From NCBI RefSeq assembly GCF_000308855.1, contig NZ_BAGM01000032.1:1-64000 (forward strand): DNA of 64,000 nt. The letters run 5' to 3'. This document shows positions 1 to 8,985 of the stretch, one piece after another. Within the stretch, counting starts at the first letter, position 1; each line of letters begins with the position of its first letter. The notes below the pieces were generated by a model. The model worked only from the letters and a program-made list of their open reading frames with translations, did no database searches and was not told where the DNA came from. This DNA comes from Nocardia veterana NBRC 100344. Lineage in GTDB: Bacteria; Actinomycetota; Actinomycetes; Mycobacteriales; Mycobacteriaceae. The position numbers and the translations under genes were made by a program.

Positions 1-20
1 CGCTCTCCGTATCGAACGAA

Positions 21-43
21 CGGCCCTGGTCGGGCCGATTTTC
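21..43 (+). terminator. Intrinsic terminator of a gene upstream of the window
   Basis: A six-base stem (CGGCCC, five-base loop, GGGCCG) is followed directly by ATTTTC. This is a compact GC-rich hairpin with a short T-run on the plus strand. It probably ends a plus-strand gene that lies left of the window. Confidence 0.5.
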
Positions 44-188
44 GGGCGAATGGGATCGATTCGGTTGGGTACTCCCGTTTCACAGGACTTTCCTAACCGA
101 GCTTGACACCATCTGGGTGATCGATCGGGATCATGGAAGTGTCGATCCGGTGCAGTGGGCGCCGGCGTGGTAGCGGAAGGTGATCCGA

Positions 189-932
189 ATGGTTCTACTC
201 CAGGAGCCGGCCACTCAGTCAGCACTGGAGTCCGACCTCGGCACGGTCGGCCGTTCCCTCACGCTGCGGGATCGTCTCAAGCTGCCCATGACCTACAGCT
301 ACGGTGCGCTGTTGATCGCGGTGACCGTGCTGGTCTCGGTGCTCAGCGATGCCCAGCAGACCCGCGTGATTCAACATGCCAGCACCAATCTGAACAACCT
401 GCTGGCCGGACGTTTCGGCACCCTGTTCTCCAGCGCGTTCGTGATCGGCGACGGTACCGCCGGAGCCCTCCTGATCCCGCTGCTCGTGTGTCTGCTGGTG
501 CTCGCGGAATGGCGATTCGGAGCGCTGTCACTACTGCGCATATTCATCGCCGGTCACATCGGGGCGACGTTGCTCGTCGCGGGCGGCCTGTGGGTCGCGG
601 TGAGCGTCAAATGGTTGCCGACGAGTATTTCGCTCGCCGAGGACGTCGGGGTCAGTTACGGCGCCCTGGCGGTGATCGGATCGCTGATCGTCGTGCTGCC
701 GAGCAAGTGGCGGCCCACCTGGGCCGTCTCGCTGACCGCGGTGGCCGTCGCCGGCGTGGTGATGGGACATACCTTCACCAACGTGGGCCATCTGATCGCG
801 CTGTCGATCGGACTGCTGACCGGATGGCTGCTGCTGCGTAGCGGTCACGCGCATGCGCCACGGCTGAACCGGTTCGAGACCGCGCTGCTGATCATCGCCG
901 CGGCCCTCGGTTACATCCTGCTCGTAGGCTGA
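189..932 (+). CDS. Rhomboid-like intramembrane protein
   Basis: The 247-residue protein is dominated by hydrophobic helices, with a soluble N-terminus of about 35 residues. Two rhomboid-type elements are visible: Gly-Val-Ser-Tyr-Gly with a candidate catalytic Ser156, and Asn-Val-Gly-His with a candidate His201 in the last core helix. Active rhomboids cleave membrane proteins with such a Ser-His dyad, but the match is loose and an inactive rhomboid-like role is possible. I chose the ATG because GGAAGG ends eight bases before it. A GTG nine bases earlier would overlap that ribosome site. It sits upstream of nucS on the same strand but is separated by a distinct nucS promoter. Confidence 0.7.
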   Translation: MVLLQEPATQSALESDLGTVGRSLTLRDRLKLPMTYSYGALLIAVTVLVSVLSDAQQTRVIQHASTNLNNLLAGRFGTLFSSAFVIGDGTAGALLIPLLVCLLVLAEWRFGALSLLRIFIAGHIGATLLVAGGLWVAVSVKWLPTSISLAEDVGVSYGALAVIGSLIVVLPSKWRPTWAVSLTAVAVAGVVMGHTFTNVGHLIALSIGLLTGWLLLRSGHAHAPRLNRFETALLIIAAALGYILLVG

Positions 933-966
933 TCGCCCCGCGCCGCAGGCGGACTCGGGGAGGGCC

Positions 967-972
967 TAGACT
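967..972 (+). promoter_or_regulatory. -10 element of nucS (leaderless)
   Basis: TAGACT ends six bases before the GTG of nucS. Transcription would start at or next to the start codon, giving a leaderless mRNA. There is no ribosome site in that gap. Confidence 0.6.
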
Positions 973-978
973 CGACCG

Positions 979-1668
979 GTGCGCCTTGTGATTGCTCGTT
1001 GCCAGGTCGATTACGTGGGTCGGCTCACCGCACACCTCCCGATGGCTCGTCGGCTGCTGATGATGAAGGCGGACGGTTCGGTGCTGGTGCATTCCGACGG
1101 CGGCTCGTACAAACCGCTGAACTGGATGAGCCCGCCCTGCTGGATGGAGGAACGCGACGCCGGATCCGATGCCGTGCCCGAGAACACCCGGCTCTGGGTG
1201 GTGACCAACAAGGCCGGCGAGGAACTACGGATCACCGTCGAGGACATCGAACACGATTCCGCCCACGAACTGGGTGTCGATCCCGGCCTCGTCAAGGACG
1301 GGGTGGAGGCACACCTGCAGGAGTTGCTCGCCGAACACATCGGCACCCTCGGCGACGGCTATACCTTGATCCGCCGGGAGTACATGACCGCTATCGGGCC
1401 GGTGGACATCCTGTGCCGGGACGCCGCCGGGGCCACCGTGGCGGTGGAGATCAAGCGACGGGGTGAGATCGACGGCGTCGAACAGCTCACTCGCTATCTC
1501 GAACTGCTCAATCGCGATCCGCTGCTGGCGCCGGTGACCGGTGTCTTCGCCGCGCAGCAGATCAAGCCGCAGGCCCGCACGTTGGCGACCGACCGCGGAA
1601 TCCGCTGCGTCACACTCGATTACGACGCCCTCCGCGGCACCGACAGTTCCGAATTCCGGTTGTTCTGA
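979..1668 (+). CDS. nucS: Mismatch-specific endonuclease NucS
   Basis: NucS (EndoMS) is the non-canonical mismatch repair nuclease of actinobacteria, which lack MutS/MutL; it cuts both strands at mismatches. The protein is 229 residues, the normal family length. The nuclease signature is complete: Asp143 in the PVDILCRD segment, then Glu157 and Lys159 in VAVEIKRR, a PD-(D/E)xK arrangement. The C-terminus ends in an acidic-hydrophobic peptide (EFRLF), the position where family members bind the beta clamp. The GTG start is supported by the -10 element six bases upstream. The gene lies where Rv1321 lies in M. tuberculosis. Confidence 0.95.
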   Translation: MRLVIARCQVDYVGRLTAHLPMARRLLMMKADGSVLVHSDGGSYKPLNWMSPPCWMEERDAGSDAVPENTRLWVVTNKAGEELRITVEDIEHDSAHELGVDPGLVKDGVEAHLQELLAEHIGTLGDGYTLIRREYMTAIGPVDILCRDAAGATVAVEIKRRGEIDGVEQLTRYLELLNRDPLLAPVTGVFAAQQIKPQARTLATDRGIRCVTLDYDALRGTDSSEFRLF

Positions 1669-1675
1669 GGCGTTC

Positions 1676-1981
1676 GTGCCCCGCCGGAAGCCACGCCCGC
1701 AGTCGTCGTCGCGGTTCCCCCGGGAACCGCGGCCGATCGGTGACGTCTTCGGCCGGACCGAGGCCGGCCCGGGGGGTGCGGAAACCTATGTGGTGCGCAC
1801 CGTTCCGGGTTCGCGCGCGGTGAAGACCTACCGCTGTCCCGGCTGTGATCACGAAATCCCGCCCGGCACAGCGCATATCGTGGCTTGGCCGGCGGACGGC
1901 GGTGAGCACGACCGACGCCATTGGCATTCCGGCTGCTGGCGCGGTCGGCATACCCGGACGATTACGCGGCGCTGGTCGTAG
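1676..1981 (+). CDS. Small conserved zinc-ribbon-like protein, unknown function
   Basis: This 101-residue basic protein starts at a GTG seven bases after the nucS stop, with GAGG from the nucS end acting as ribosome site, so it is probably co-translated with nucS. It has an Arg/Pro-rich N-terminus and a Cys-Pro-Gly-Cys knuckle, followed further on by His-Trp-His-Ser-Gly-Cys, which together could bind one zinc. Similar small proteins sit beside nucS in many actinobacteria, often named 'ATP/GTP-binding protein' without support. I infer no function. Confidence 0.75.
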   Translation: MPRRKPRPQSSSRFPREPRPIGDVFGRTEAGPGGAETYVVRTVPGSRAVKTYRCPGCDHEIPPGTAHIVAWPADGGEHDRRHWHSGCWRGRHTRTITRRWS

Positions 1982-2053
1982 GCGGCGCTCGATCCATCGA
2001 TGGGGCGGAACCGGGCGACCACTACATACCGGACGGCCGGCTGCACATAGGGA

Positions 2054-2082
2054 AGGCCGCCCCCGCAGTGCGGGAGCGGCCT
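2054..2082 (-). terminator. Hairpin downstream of the DivIVA-domain gene
   Basis: A seven-base stem (AGGCCGC/GCGGCCT) continues, after one C-A mismatch, into a five-base stem around a three-base loop. It lies 47 bases beyond the stop of the minus-strand gene and between converging genes, so it may work in both directions. It lacks a strong T-run. Confidence 0.5.
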
Positions 2083-2128
2083 CGAAACGGGTGGTGAAAG
2101 TTGTCGCCCTGAGGGGGTGGCGCGGGTG

Positions 2129-3121
2129 TCAGCTCGAAACTTCGGCGCTTTCGCGCTCTTCGTCGACGGACTCTTCGTCTTCCGCCTTGACCTCGGGGAT
2201 GGCCTTCTGCCGGCCGGAACCGGACTGCTTACCGGACAGTGAGCGCTGTTCGGGCGCACCGTCGAGCAGTTCGCTCTCGCGGTTGACCGCCGCCAGCATG
2301 GCCGGGACGGAATCGAGCTGGCCGCGAATTCCCAACAGCTGGGCCAGAACTCGGCCGCGCAGGACGCGCATCTCCTCGGCCAGTTCCTTGGCGTGCGCGA
2401 TCTTGCGCTCGGCCGTCTGGGTGGCGGAGGTGACCAGGCGGTTGGCCTCGTCGGTCGCCTCCTTGATGCGCTGGGCGGCATCGGCGCGGCTGGAGGCCTC
2501 CAGCTCTTCCATGGCCTTGGTCAGCTTGGTGCGCTTCTCGGCCATGGTGGCCTCGAAGTCCTGCTGGGCGGCCTTGCGCTTGGCCTCGGCTTCCTTGGTG
2601 ATGCGGTTGGCCTCGGCCTGGGCGGCCTCGACGATCTTGGCCGATTCGGCGCGGGCGTTCGACAGCGTCTGCTCGAATTCGACCTCGAGCGCTTCGCGCT
2701 TCTCTTTGGTCTCGGCCAGCAGCGACTCGTACTTGCCGCGCATCTCGGTGGCCTGCTGTTCGGCGATCGAGATCATCTCGGCGGCCTCGGCCTGCGCCTG
2801 GGCGCGGACCTCGGATGCCTCGTCGGATGCCAGACGCAGCATCCGGGAGATCCGGTCGCTCATACCTTCCGCGGTGGTGGGCGGCACCGACAGACGATCG
2901 ACTTCCTTACGGAGCTCGTCGATTTCGTCGCGGGCGTCCTCCAGCTGGGCGGCCAGGTTGCGGGCCTGAGCGGCGGCGGCATCGCGATCTGTTGCGGTAA
3001 CCCTCAGCTCGGCATCGAAGCGGTCGAAGTAATTGCGTACTTCGTCACGGTCATAGCCCTTACGGACTACCGTGAAGGGCAACGCGACGAAGCGATTGCG
3101 ATCGGGCTCAGTGGACGACAT
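2129..3121 (-). CDS. DivIVA-domain coiled-coil protein
   Basis: The 330-residue protein opens with a DivIVA-type N-terminal segment (about residues 10-60, with Phe-Val and Arg-Lys-Gly-Tyr-Asp-Arg-Asp-Glu-Val), followed by an Ala/Glu/Arg-rich coiled coil to about residue 290 and an acidic tail. DivIVA relatives such as Wag31 scaffold polar growth and division. This protein is not in a dcw cluster and is probably a paralogue of Wag31. The ATG is favoured over a TTG nine bases earlier because TAGTTT ends seven bases before it, the leaderless spacing. A 24-bp palindrome covers the region just upstream of that -10. Confidence 0.85.
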   Translation of the reverse strand: MSSTEPDRNRFVALPFTVVRKGYDRDEVRNYFDRFDAELRVTATDRDAAAAQARNLAAQLEDARDEIDELRKEVDRLSVPPTTAEGMSDRISRMLRLASDEASEVRAQAQAEAAEMISIAEQQATEMRGKYESLLAETKEKREALEVEFEQTLSNARAESAKIVEAAQAEANRITKEAEAKRKAAQQDFEATMAEKRTKLTKAMEELEASSRADAAQRIKEATDEANRLVTSATQTAERKIAHAKELAEEMRVLRGRVLAQLLGIRGQLDSVPAMLAAVNRESELLDGAPEQRSLSGKQSGSGRQKAIPEVKAEDEESVDEERESAEVSS

Positions 3122-3128
3122 GCCCCAC

Positions 3129-3134
3129 AAACTA
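3129..3134 (-). promoter_or_regulatory. -10 element of the DivIVA-domain gene (leaderless)
   Basis: Read on the minus strand, TAGTTT ends seven bases before the ATG at 3121. Confidence 0.5.
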
Positions 3135-3140
3135 CAGCCT

Positions 3141-3164
3141 GTCGACCCACCATGGTGAGTCGAC
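3141..3164. promoter_or_regulatory. 24-bp palindrome in the DivIVA-gene promoter
   Basis: GTCGAC flanks a perfect ten-base palindrome (CACCATGGTG), with a single C/A mismatch pair on each side. It covers roughly -20 to -43 of the predicted leaderless transcript, where a bound repressor would block polymerase. It also follows the epimerase gene, so a terminator role is the alternative. Confidence 0.5.
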
Positions 3165-3207
3165 TGCGAATGTCGTTACGAACTGTTTCTGCGGCCGGAT
3201 TGCGGTA

Positions 3208-3678
3208 CTAGTGAGTAGGATTCGCCGCCGGTTCGACCAGTTCCACGAGCACACCGCCAGCATCCTTCGGGTGTACGAAATTGATCCGCGAGTTCGCCGT
3301 CCCGGCGCGCGGGGCGTCGTACAGCAAACGGATGCCGCGGCCTCGCAGAAAAGTAGCTACCGCCTCGATATCGGTCACGCGGTAGGCCAGTTGCTGCAAA
3401 CCCGGGCCGTTGCGGTCGATGAACTTGGCGATCGTCGAGTCCTCGTTCAGCGGCGCCAGCAACTGCAGAGCAGTGGCGTCGTCGCCGGAACCGGGCAGCG
3501 ACAGCATCGCCTCGTGCACGCCTTGGGCCTCGTTGACCTCGCGATGGGTTTCGACCATGCCGAGATTGTCGGAATACCACGCGACGGCGGTGTCCAGATC
3601 CGGTACTGCGACGCCGACGTGGTCGACGGCGATGACATAGTCGGCGGGGATGAAAGCGGACGTATCGGTAGTGCTCAC
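3208..3678 (-). CDS. Methylmalonyl-CoA epimerase (VOC fold)
   Basis: Methylmalonyl-CoA epimerase interconverts the R and S forms of methylmalonyl-CoA in propionyl-CoA metabolism, linking odd-chain fatty acid and sterol side-chain breakdown to succinyl-CoA. The 156-residue protein shows the paired betaalphabetabetabeta modules of the vicinal-oxygen-chelate fold: His in VDHVGVAV, a central Gln-Leu-Leu, a second-module His and a terminal Glu in LVELVEP as probable metal ligands. The GTG is chosen because TACCTT ends six bases before it. It is divergent from the thiolase gene, as Rv1322A is from fadA4 in M. tuberculosis. Confidence 0.88.
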   Translation of the reverse strand: MSTTDTSAFIPADYVIAVDHVGVAVPDLDTAVAWYSDNLGMVETHREVNEAQGVHEAMLSLPGSGDDATALQLLAPLNEDSTIAKFIDRNGPGLQQLAYRVTDIEAVATFLRGRGIRLLYDAPRAGTANSRINFVHPKDAGGVLVELVEPAANPTH

Positions 3679-3684
3679 TCTACG

Positions 3685-3690
3685 AAGGTA
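3685..3690 (-). promoter_or_regulatory. -10 element of the epimerase gene (leaderless)
   Basis: On the minus strand TACCTT ends six bases before the GTG at 3678. Confidence 0.5.
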
Positions 3691-3812
3691 GCGCGCACCT
3701 ACCTGGAGCTGCCGGGACGGCACGGGTTACCGTTGGGTACGAGAGCGGCGCGTCGCTGAGCACAGAAGCGGCCCGCCGCCGCTGTGCACGCATTCGAGAA
3801 GCGAGGTTCACC

Positions 3813-4994
3813 GTGGCTACCACCTCTGTCATCGTCTCCGGCGCCCGTACCCCGGTCGGTCGGCTGCTCGGTGGGCTGTCCGGGTTCAGCGGGTCGGATC
3901 TGGGTGGTTTCGCCATCAAGGCGGCGCTGGAGAAGGCCGGGGTGGCGCCCGAACAGGTCGACTACGTGATCATGGGTCAGGTGCTGACCGCCGGGGCCGG
4001 GCAGATTCCGGCGCGGCAGGCCGCGGTGGCCGGTGGGATTCCGATGGATGTGCCGGCGCTGACGGTGAACAAGGTGTGTTTGTCCGGTATCAACGCGATC
4101 GCGTTGGCCGATCAGCTGATTCGCGCGGGCGAGTACGAGATCGTGGTGGCCGGTGGCCAGGAGTCGATGAGCCGGGCCCCGCACATGCTGGAGAAGAGCC
4201 GTGAGGGCTTCAAATACGGCGATGTGACGCTGCGCGACCACATGGCCTACGACGGTCTGCACGACATCTTCACCGATCAGGCGATGGGCGCGCTGACCGA
4301 ATCGCGCAACGCCGGGGACGGCATCGGCCGGGCCGAGCAGGACGCCTTCGCCGCCGCGTCCCATCAGAAGGCGGCCGCGGCGTGGAAGAACGGTGTGTTC
4401 GAAGACGAGGTGGTGCCGGTATCGGTGCCGCAGCGCAAGGGCGACCCGATCGTCGTCCGCGAGGACGAGGGCATCCGGGCCGACACCACGGTCGAATCGC
4501 TGGGCAAGCTGCGTCCGGCCTTCGCCAAGGACGGCACCATCACCGCCGGGTCGGCGTCGCAGATCTCCGACGGCGCGGCCGCGGTGGTCGTGATGAGCAA
4601 GGAGAAGGCCCAGCAGCTGGGGCTGAGCTGGATCGCCGAGATCGGCGCCGCGGGTGTGGTGGCCGGTCCCGATTCCACGCTGCAGGAGCAGCCGGCCAAC
4701 GCGATCGCGAAAGCCTGTGCGAAAGAGGGCATTTCGCCCGCGGATCTGGATCTGGTGGAGATCAACGAGGCGTTCGCGGCGGTGGGTATCGCCTCGACTC
4801 GCAAGCTCGGGATCGATCCGGAGAAGGTGAACGTCAACGGCGGCGCGATCGCGATCGGTCATCCGCTGGGCATGTCGGGTGCGCGCATTCTGCTGCACCT
4901 GGCGCTGGAGTTGAAGCGGCGCGGCGGCGGTATCGGCGCGGCGGCCCTGTGCGGTGGCGGCGGCCAGGGCGACGCGCTGATCGTGCGGGTCTGA
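3813..4994 (+). CDS. fadA4: Acetyl-CoA acetyltransferase (thiolase)
   Basis: Thiolases condense two acetyl-CoA to acetoacetyl-CoA or cleave 3-ketoacyl-CoA. The 393 residues are full length for the biosynthetic (AtoB) type. The catalytic set is complete: Cys89 in VCLSG, His350 in GHPLGMSGA and Cys380 in [14 protein letters not shown] ribosome site precedes the GTG start. The gene sits divergent from methylmalonyl-CoA epimerase, the same context as Rv1323 (fadA4), so both probably serve acyl-CoA metabolism. The exact chain-length preference cannot be read from sequence. Confidence 0.93.
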   Translation: MATTSVIVSGARTPVGRLLGGLSGFSGSDLGGFAIKAALEKAGVAPEQVDYVIMGQVLTAGAGQIPARQAAVAGGIPMDVPALTVNKVCLSGINAIALADQLIRAGEYEIVVAGGQESMSRAPHMLEKSREGFKYGDVTLRDHMAYDGLHDIFTDQAMGALTESRNAGDGIGRAEQDAFAAASHQKAAAAWKNGVFEDEVVPVSVPQRKGDPIVVREDEGIRADTTVESLGKLRPAFAKDGTITAGSASQISDGAAAVVVMSKEKAQQLGLSWIAEIGAAGVVAGPDSTLQEQPANAIAKACAKEGISPADLDLVEINEAFAAVGIASTRKLGIDPEKVNVNGGAIAIGHPLGMSGARILLHLALELKRRGGGIGAAALCGGGGQGDALIVRV

Positions 4995-5051
4995 TCCACT
5001 CGGGCGTTTTCCCGCGGCCGCGCGGTGTGTCGTGTGGTGTGACCCACACCT

Positions 5052-5069
5052 ACTACGACACTGCGTAGT
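5052..5069. promoter_or_regulatory. Inverted repeat ACTACG-N6-CGTAGT before a DUF3817 gene
   Basis: Perfect six-base arms are separated by six bases, ending 11 bases before the predicted ATG. A related CTACTAC...GTAGT element lies in front of the second DUF3817 unit near 30918-30934. Confidence 0.35.
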
Positions 5070-5080
5070 CGTTGGGCACA

Positions 5081-5443
5081 ATGGAGTCCATGGGCGAATT
5101 CTTCGACGTGAGCACCGTGGCCAAGCGGGTGCGTCTGTTCGGACTGCTGGAGGCGCCGTCGTGGGCGCTGCTGCTACTCGGTTCGGTGCTCAAGCGGCTG
5201 CCCGAACCCATCACCTGGCCGGTGATGGTGTTCGGCATGCTGCACGGGATCATCTTCCTGTTGTACGCGGTGAGCCTGCTGCTGGCCTGGCGCGAGTACG
5301 AGTGGCCCGGTAAGACCATCCTGCTCGGACTGCTGTCCTCGGTGGTGCCGTTCAGTTCGGTGTGGTTCGAGCGCTGGGCGATTCGTTCCGGACAATTGGG
5401 AGAACTGAGCGCGGCCGCGGCTCCGGCACCCGCGGTGTCGTGA
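5081..5443 (+). CDS. DUF3817 membrane protein
   Basis: This 120-residue protein has three hydrophobic helices separated by short charged loops, with the DUF3817 features Gly-Leu-Leu-Glu in helix 1, Met-Leu-His-Gly between helices and a Phe-Glu-Arg segment before the tail. The family is found in actinobacteria and its function is unknown. A second member lies at 30017-30433. ATG 5081 and ATG 5090 are both possible starts. It ends 13 bases before the next gene and may be co-transcribed with it. Confidence 0.8.
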   Translation: MESMGEFFDVSTVAKRVRLFGLLEAPSWALLLLGSVLKRLPEPITWPVMVFGMLHGIIFLLYAVSLLLAWREYEWPGKTILLGLLSSVVPFSSVWFERWAIRSGQLGELSAAAAPAPAVS

Positions 5444-5456
5444 CAAACTGGATGTC

Positions 5457-6353
5457 GTGACTCGACCTGCTGCACGTCGTCCCTCGCCCGCCGTCGCCGC
5501 TGCCATGTCCGGCGCGGTGGATCTGTCCGCTCTCAAACAGCCGGCCGCCACGGACGTCCCGGGCGATCACGCCGTCACCGAGGCCGATTTCGAGACCAAG
5601 GTGTTGCGGCGATCGCTCGAGGTGCCGGTTGTCGTCGTCCTGTACTCCCAGCGCAGCCCCGGCAGCGTCGACCTGGTCAAACTGTTCGAGCGCCTGGTCG
5701 CCGAGGCGCGTGGCAGCTGGGAGCTGGCCACGGTCGAAGCCGAGCCGAATATGCGCATCGCGCAGGCCTTCGGGGTGCAGGGCATCCCGACCGTGATCGC
5801 GGTGGCTGCCGGGCAGCCGCTGGCCGACTTCCAGGGCACGCAGCCGGAAGCTCAGATCAAACAGTGGCTCGACGCGGTCGTCGACGCCGTCCGGGGCAAG
5901 TTGCCCGGGGTCGGCGCGGATCAGGGTGAGGCGCCCGCGCCGGAGGACCCGCGATTCGTCGCCGCCGAGGAAGCGCTCGACCGCGGTGATATCGCCGGTG
6001 CCGAGGCTGCCTACGAGGCGATCCTGGCCGCCGAGCCCGCCAACGAGGAAGCCAAGGCGGCCCTGCGCCAGGTGCGGTTCTTCGCCCGCGCCCGCGAACT
6101 GCCCGCGGATGCGGTGGCAGTAGCCGACGCCGATCCCACCGATATCGACGCCGCCTTCACCGCGGCCGACGCCGAACTGTTCAACCAGCAGCCGGAGGCG
6201 GCTTTCGACCGATTGATCGGGCTGATCAAGCGCACGTCCGGCGACGACCGGAACCGGGTGCGGACCCGCCTGGTGGAGCTGTTCGAGCTGTTCGACACCG
6301 CCGATCCGGTGGTGGTCGCGGCCCGTCGGAAGCTGGCGACGGCGCTGTACTGA
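5457..6353 (+). CDS. Thioredoxin-fold TPR protein (CnoX-like), cysteines lost
   Basis: The 298-residue protein has a thioredoxin fold at about residues 40-140 and two helical TPR-type blocks to the C-terminus, the layout of the chaperone-like CnoX/YbbN family and of Rv1324. The usual Cys-x-x-Cys is replaced by Ser67-Pro-Gly-Ser70, so disulfide chemistry is not possible. The cis-proline region (GIPTVIAV) is kept. It therefore probably acts as a protein-binding or holdase module. The N-terminal 20 residues are Pro/Ala/Arg-rich and may be partly mis-started. It lies directly after the DUF3817 gene. Confidence 0.85.
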   Translation: MTRPAARRPSPAVAAAMSGAVDLSALKQPAATDVPGDHAVTEADFETKVLRRSLEVPVVVVLYSQRSPGSVDLVKLFERLVAEARGSWELATVEAEPNMRIAQAFGVQGIPTVIAVAAGQPLADFQGTQPEAQIKQWLDAVVDAVRGKLPGVGADQGEAPAPEDPRFVAAEEALDRGDIAGAEAAYEAILAAEPANEEAKAALRQVRFFARARELPADAVAVADADPTDIDAAFTAADAELFNQQPEAAFDRLIGLIKRTSGDDRNRVRTRLVELFELFDTADPVVVAARRKLATALY

Positions 6354-6423
6354 GTGACGTCGATCGTCGCGGTCGCCCATCGGCCGCGACGCTCGCACGA
6401 GGGTCCGGCGACGGGAGGCTGCT

Positions 6424-6792
6424 GTGAACGTGGTCCTACGGGTGCTGATCGGCGCGGCGTGCGCGGCGGCCGTGCTGGTGCCGGCCGGTAGTGCGGGCGC
6501 GCACGAAGCCGCCACCCAGTTGGTCTTCACCCGTACCGAACCCGATCGCTCACCTCGCTCGGTGACTCTGACCTGCGATCCGGTCGGCGGCTCACATCCC
6601 GACGCGGCGGCGGCCTGCGCGTATCTGGCCGACACCGAATTGGTGTTGCCCGATTCCGATTCCGGCGTTCGCTGTTTCCGGTACTACCCGGTGGAGTTGC
6701 GTGCGCACGGCACGATACGCGGCATGCCGGTGTCGGTGGAACACACCTACGAGTGTGTTGTCCCGGAGCTGCCGGCGCCCTGGCAGTTCTGA
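6424..6792 (+). CDS. Secreted subtilisin-inhibitor-like protein (SSI family)
   Basis: SSI-family proteins are small exported inhibitors of serine proteases. The 122-residue precursor has a signal peptide (about 1-26, cleavage near AGA-HEA). The family hallmark Cys51-Asp-Pro, Gly-Gly, His-Pro and Cys65 is present, with Cys84 and Cys111, matching the two disulfides of SSI. By alignment with the SSI reactive loop the P1 residue is Arg86, which would favour trypsin-like targets. GGGAGG precedes the GTG start. Its 3' end overlaps the converging glgB gene by 46 bases. M. tuberculosis has a PE_PGRS gene at this position. Confidence 0.88.
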   Translation: MNVVLRVLIGAACAAAVLVPAGSAGAHEAATQLVFTRTEPDRSPRSVTLTCDPVGGSHPDAAAACAYLADTELVLPDSDSGVRCFRYYPVELRAHGTIRGMPVSVEHTYECVVPELPAPWQF

Positions 6793-8957
6793 ACCGGCTC
6801 ACGATGGTCGGGAGCCAGCCAGATCGCGCTGTTGGGTGCGATGGTGACCTCCGCCGAACAGGGCCGGCCGTGCCATGGTCGGTCGGTCGCCGTGACCGCG
6901 CCGAGGTTGCCGGTGCCGCCGCCGCCGTACGCGCTCGCGTCGGTGTTGAGGATTTCGCGCCAGGTACCCGTCGCCGGTAGGCCGATGCGATAGTCGCGAT
7001 GTTCGAGGCCGGAGAAATTGAACACACAGGCCACCACGGACCCGTCGTTGCCGTAGCGCAGGAAGGCCAGCACGTTGTGCTCGTGGTCGTCGGCCTCGAT
7101 CCAGGAATGGCCGCCGGGTGAGGTGTCCTGGCTCCACAGCGCCGGGTGCGCCCGGTACACGCCGTTCAGATCGGTCACCAGAACGCGGATGCCGTCGTGC
7201 AGCGGATTGGCCAATTCGTCCCAGTCCAGGCCGCGGTCGTGCGACCACTCCCGGAACTGGCCGAACTCCTGGCCCATGAACAGCAACTTCTTACCGGGAT
7301 GGGCCCACATGTATGCCAGCAGAGCCCGGACCCCGCAGGCCTTGGCGAAATCGTCGCCCGGCATTCGCGTCCACAGCGTGCCCTTACCGTGCACCACCTC
7401 GTCATGGCTGATGGGGAGAAGGTAGTTCTCGCTCCAGGCGTAGACCGTGGAGAAGGTGATCTCGTTGTGGTGCCAGCTGCGATGCACCTGGTCCCGGCCG
7501 AGATAGCCGAGGGTGTCGTGCATCCAGCCCATATTCCATTTCAGGGTGAATCCCAGGCCGCCGACCTCGGTGGAGCGGGTGACCCCGGGCCAGGTGGTCG
7601 ATTCCTCGGCGATCGTGACCACTCCCGGATATCCGGTGTGCACCGCGGCGTTCAGCTCCTGTAGGAAGGCGACGGCCTCCAGATTCTCCCGGCCGCCGTG
7701 CACATTGGGTTCCCATCCGCCCGGCGGGCGCGAGTAGTCGAGGTAGAGCATCGAGGCGACGGCGTCGACGCGCAGGCCGTCGATGTGGAACTCCTCGATC
7801 CAGAACCGCGCGTTGGCGACCAGGAAGTTGCGCACCTCGTGCCGGCCGAAGTCGAAAATGTAAGTGCCCCACTCCAACTGCTCGCCGCGGCGGGGATCGG
7901 GGTGTTCGTAGAGGGCGGTGCCGTCGAAGCGGGCCAGGGCCCATTCGTCCCGGGGGAAATGTCCGGGCACCCAGTCCAGGATCACACCGATTCCGCGTCC
8001 GTGCAGATGATCGACGAAGGCACGGAAATCGTCCGGAGATCCGAAGCGTGCCGTCGGCGCGTAGTAGGAGCCGACCTGGTAGCCCCAGGAACCACCGAAC
8101 GGGTGTTCGGCGACCGGGAGCAGTTCGACATGGGTGAATCCGCGTTCGCAGACGTAATCGGCGAGTTGCTCGGCGGCGCCGCGATAGTCGAGGCCCGGCC
8201 GCCAGGAGCCGAGATGGACCTCGTAGACACTCATCGGTTCCCGGGTCGGGTCGCGGCGAGACCGGTCGGCGCACCACCGGTCGTCGCTCCACCGGTGGGT
8301 GTTGCTGGTAACCACCGAGGCGGTGGCGGGGGGAACCTCCGTGGCGAAGGCGACGGGGTCGGCATGGTCGACGATGCGTCCGTCCGCGCCGTGGATGCGG
8401 TATTTGTACCGGGTACCGGGGGCCACGCCGGGGACGAACACCTCCCACACGCCGGAGGAACCCAGCCGGCGCAGCGGCGTACTCGTACCGTCCCAGTGGT
8501 CGAAATCGCCGAAAACGGTGACACCGCGGGCATTCGGCGCCCACACCGCGAACGAGGTCCCCGACACCGGACCGTCGAGGGTGGTGTATTCCCGGGGATG
8601 AGCGCCCAGCACCTCCCACAAGCGCTGGTGACGGCCCTCGCCGAGCAGATGCAGATCGAGCTCGCCGACGGTGGGGAGGAAGCGGTATCCGTCGGCCGTG
8701 AGCACGGTGCGGCTGCCGGGATAGGACACGAGCAACCGGTAGTCCCACAGGTCGTGGTATCCGACCACACCCTCGAAGACGCCGTGCCCGACCGGGAGCA
8801 GCGGATGGTCGACGCCGCCGATCCGGGCGGCAACCGAATCGGCGTGGGGCCGCAGCGTTCTGATGACGGTGCCGTCCGGGTGCGGATGAGCGCCGAGTAC
8901 GGTGTGCGGATCGGTATGGGTCCCCGCCGCCAGCAGCATGAGATCGCGCCGATTCAT
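6747..8957 (-). CDS. glgB: 1,4-alpha-glucan branching enzyme
   Basis: GlgB forms alpha-1,6 branches in cytosolic alpha-glucan or glycogen. The 736-residue protein has an N-terminal carbohydrate-binding region, a second beta-sandwich near 130-220, a GH13 barrel and a C-terminal beta domain. The catalytic Asp lies near residue 398 ([10 protein letters not shown]) and the acid/base Glu near 450 (IAEEST), with the downstream SHDE motif intact. It follows glgE by 28 bases on the same strand, so the two form an operon. Its last 15 codons overlap the 3' end of the protease-inhibitor gene, giving a short non-conserved tail. Confidence 0.96.
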   Translation of the reverse strand: MNRRDLMLLAAGTHTDPHTVLGAHPHPDGTVIRTLRPHADSVAARIGGVDHPLLPVGHGVFEGVVGYHDLWDYRLLVSYPGSRTVLTADGYRFLPTVGELDLHLLGEGRHQRLWEVLGAHPREYTTLDGPVSGTSFAVWAPNARGVTVFGDFDHWDGTSTPLRRLGSSGVWEVFVPGVAPGTRYKYRIHGADGRIVDHADPVAFATEVPPATASVVTSNTHRWSDDRWCADRSRRDPTREPMSVYEVHLGSWRPGLDYRGAAEQLADYVCERGFTHVELLPVAEHPFGGSWGYQVGSYYAPTARFGSPDDFRAFVDHLHGRGIGVILDWVPGHFPRDEWALARFDGTALYEHPDPRRGEQLEWGTYIFDFGRHEVRNFLVANARFWIEEFHIDGLRVDAVASMLYLDYSRPPGGWEPNVHGGRENLEAVAFLQELNAAVHTGYPGVVTIAEESTTWPGVTRSTEVGGLGFTLKWNMGWMHDTLGYLGRDQVHRSWHHNEITFSTVYAWSENYLLPISHDEVVHGKGTLWTRMPGDDFAKACGVRALLAYMWAHPGKKLLFMGQEFGQFREWSHDRGLDWDELANPLHDGIRVLVTDLNGVYRAHPALWSQDTSPGGHSWIEADDHEHNVLAFLRYGNDGSVVACVFNFSGLEHRDYRIGLPATGTWREILNTDASAYGGGGTGNLGAVTATDRPWHGRPCSAEVTIAPNSAIWLAPDHREPVQNCQGAGSSGTTHS

Positions 8958-8985
8958 CGGCGCGGCCGCCGGGGTGTGTCGTTGC

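Noticed and set aside
103..108. Exact TTGACA upstream of the first gene
   Set aside because: No acceptable -10 lies 16-18 bases downstream (the bases there are CGGGAT), so I do not call a promoter.
5457..6353. Calling the thioredoxin-fold protein a disulfide reductase
   Set aside because: Both active-site cysteines are serine.
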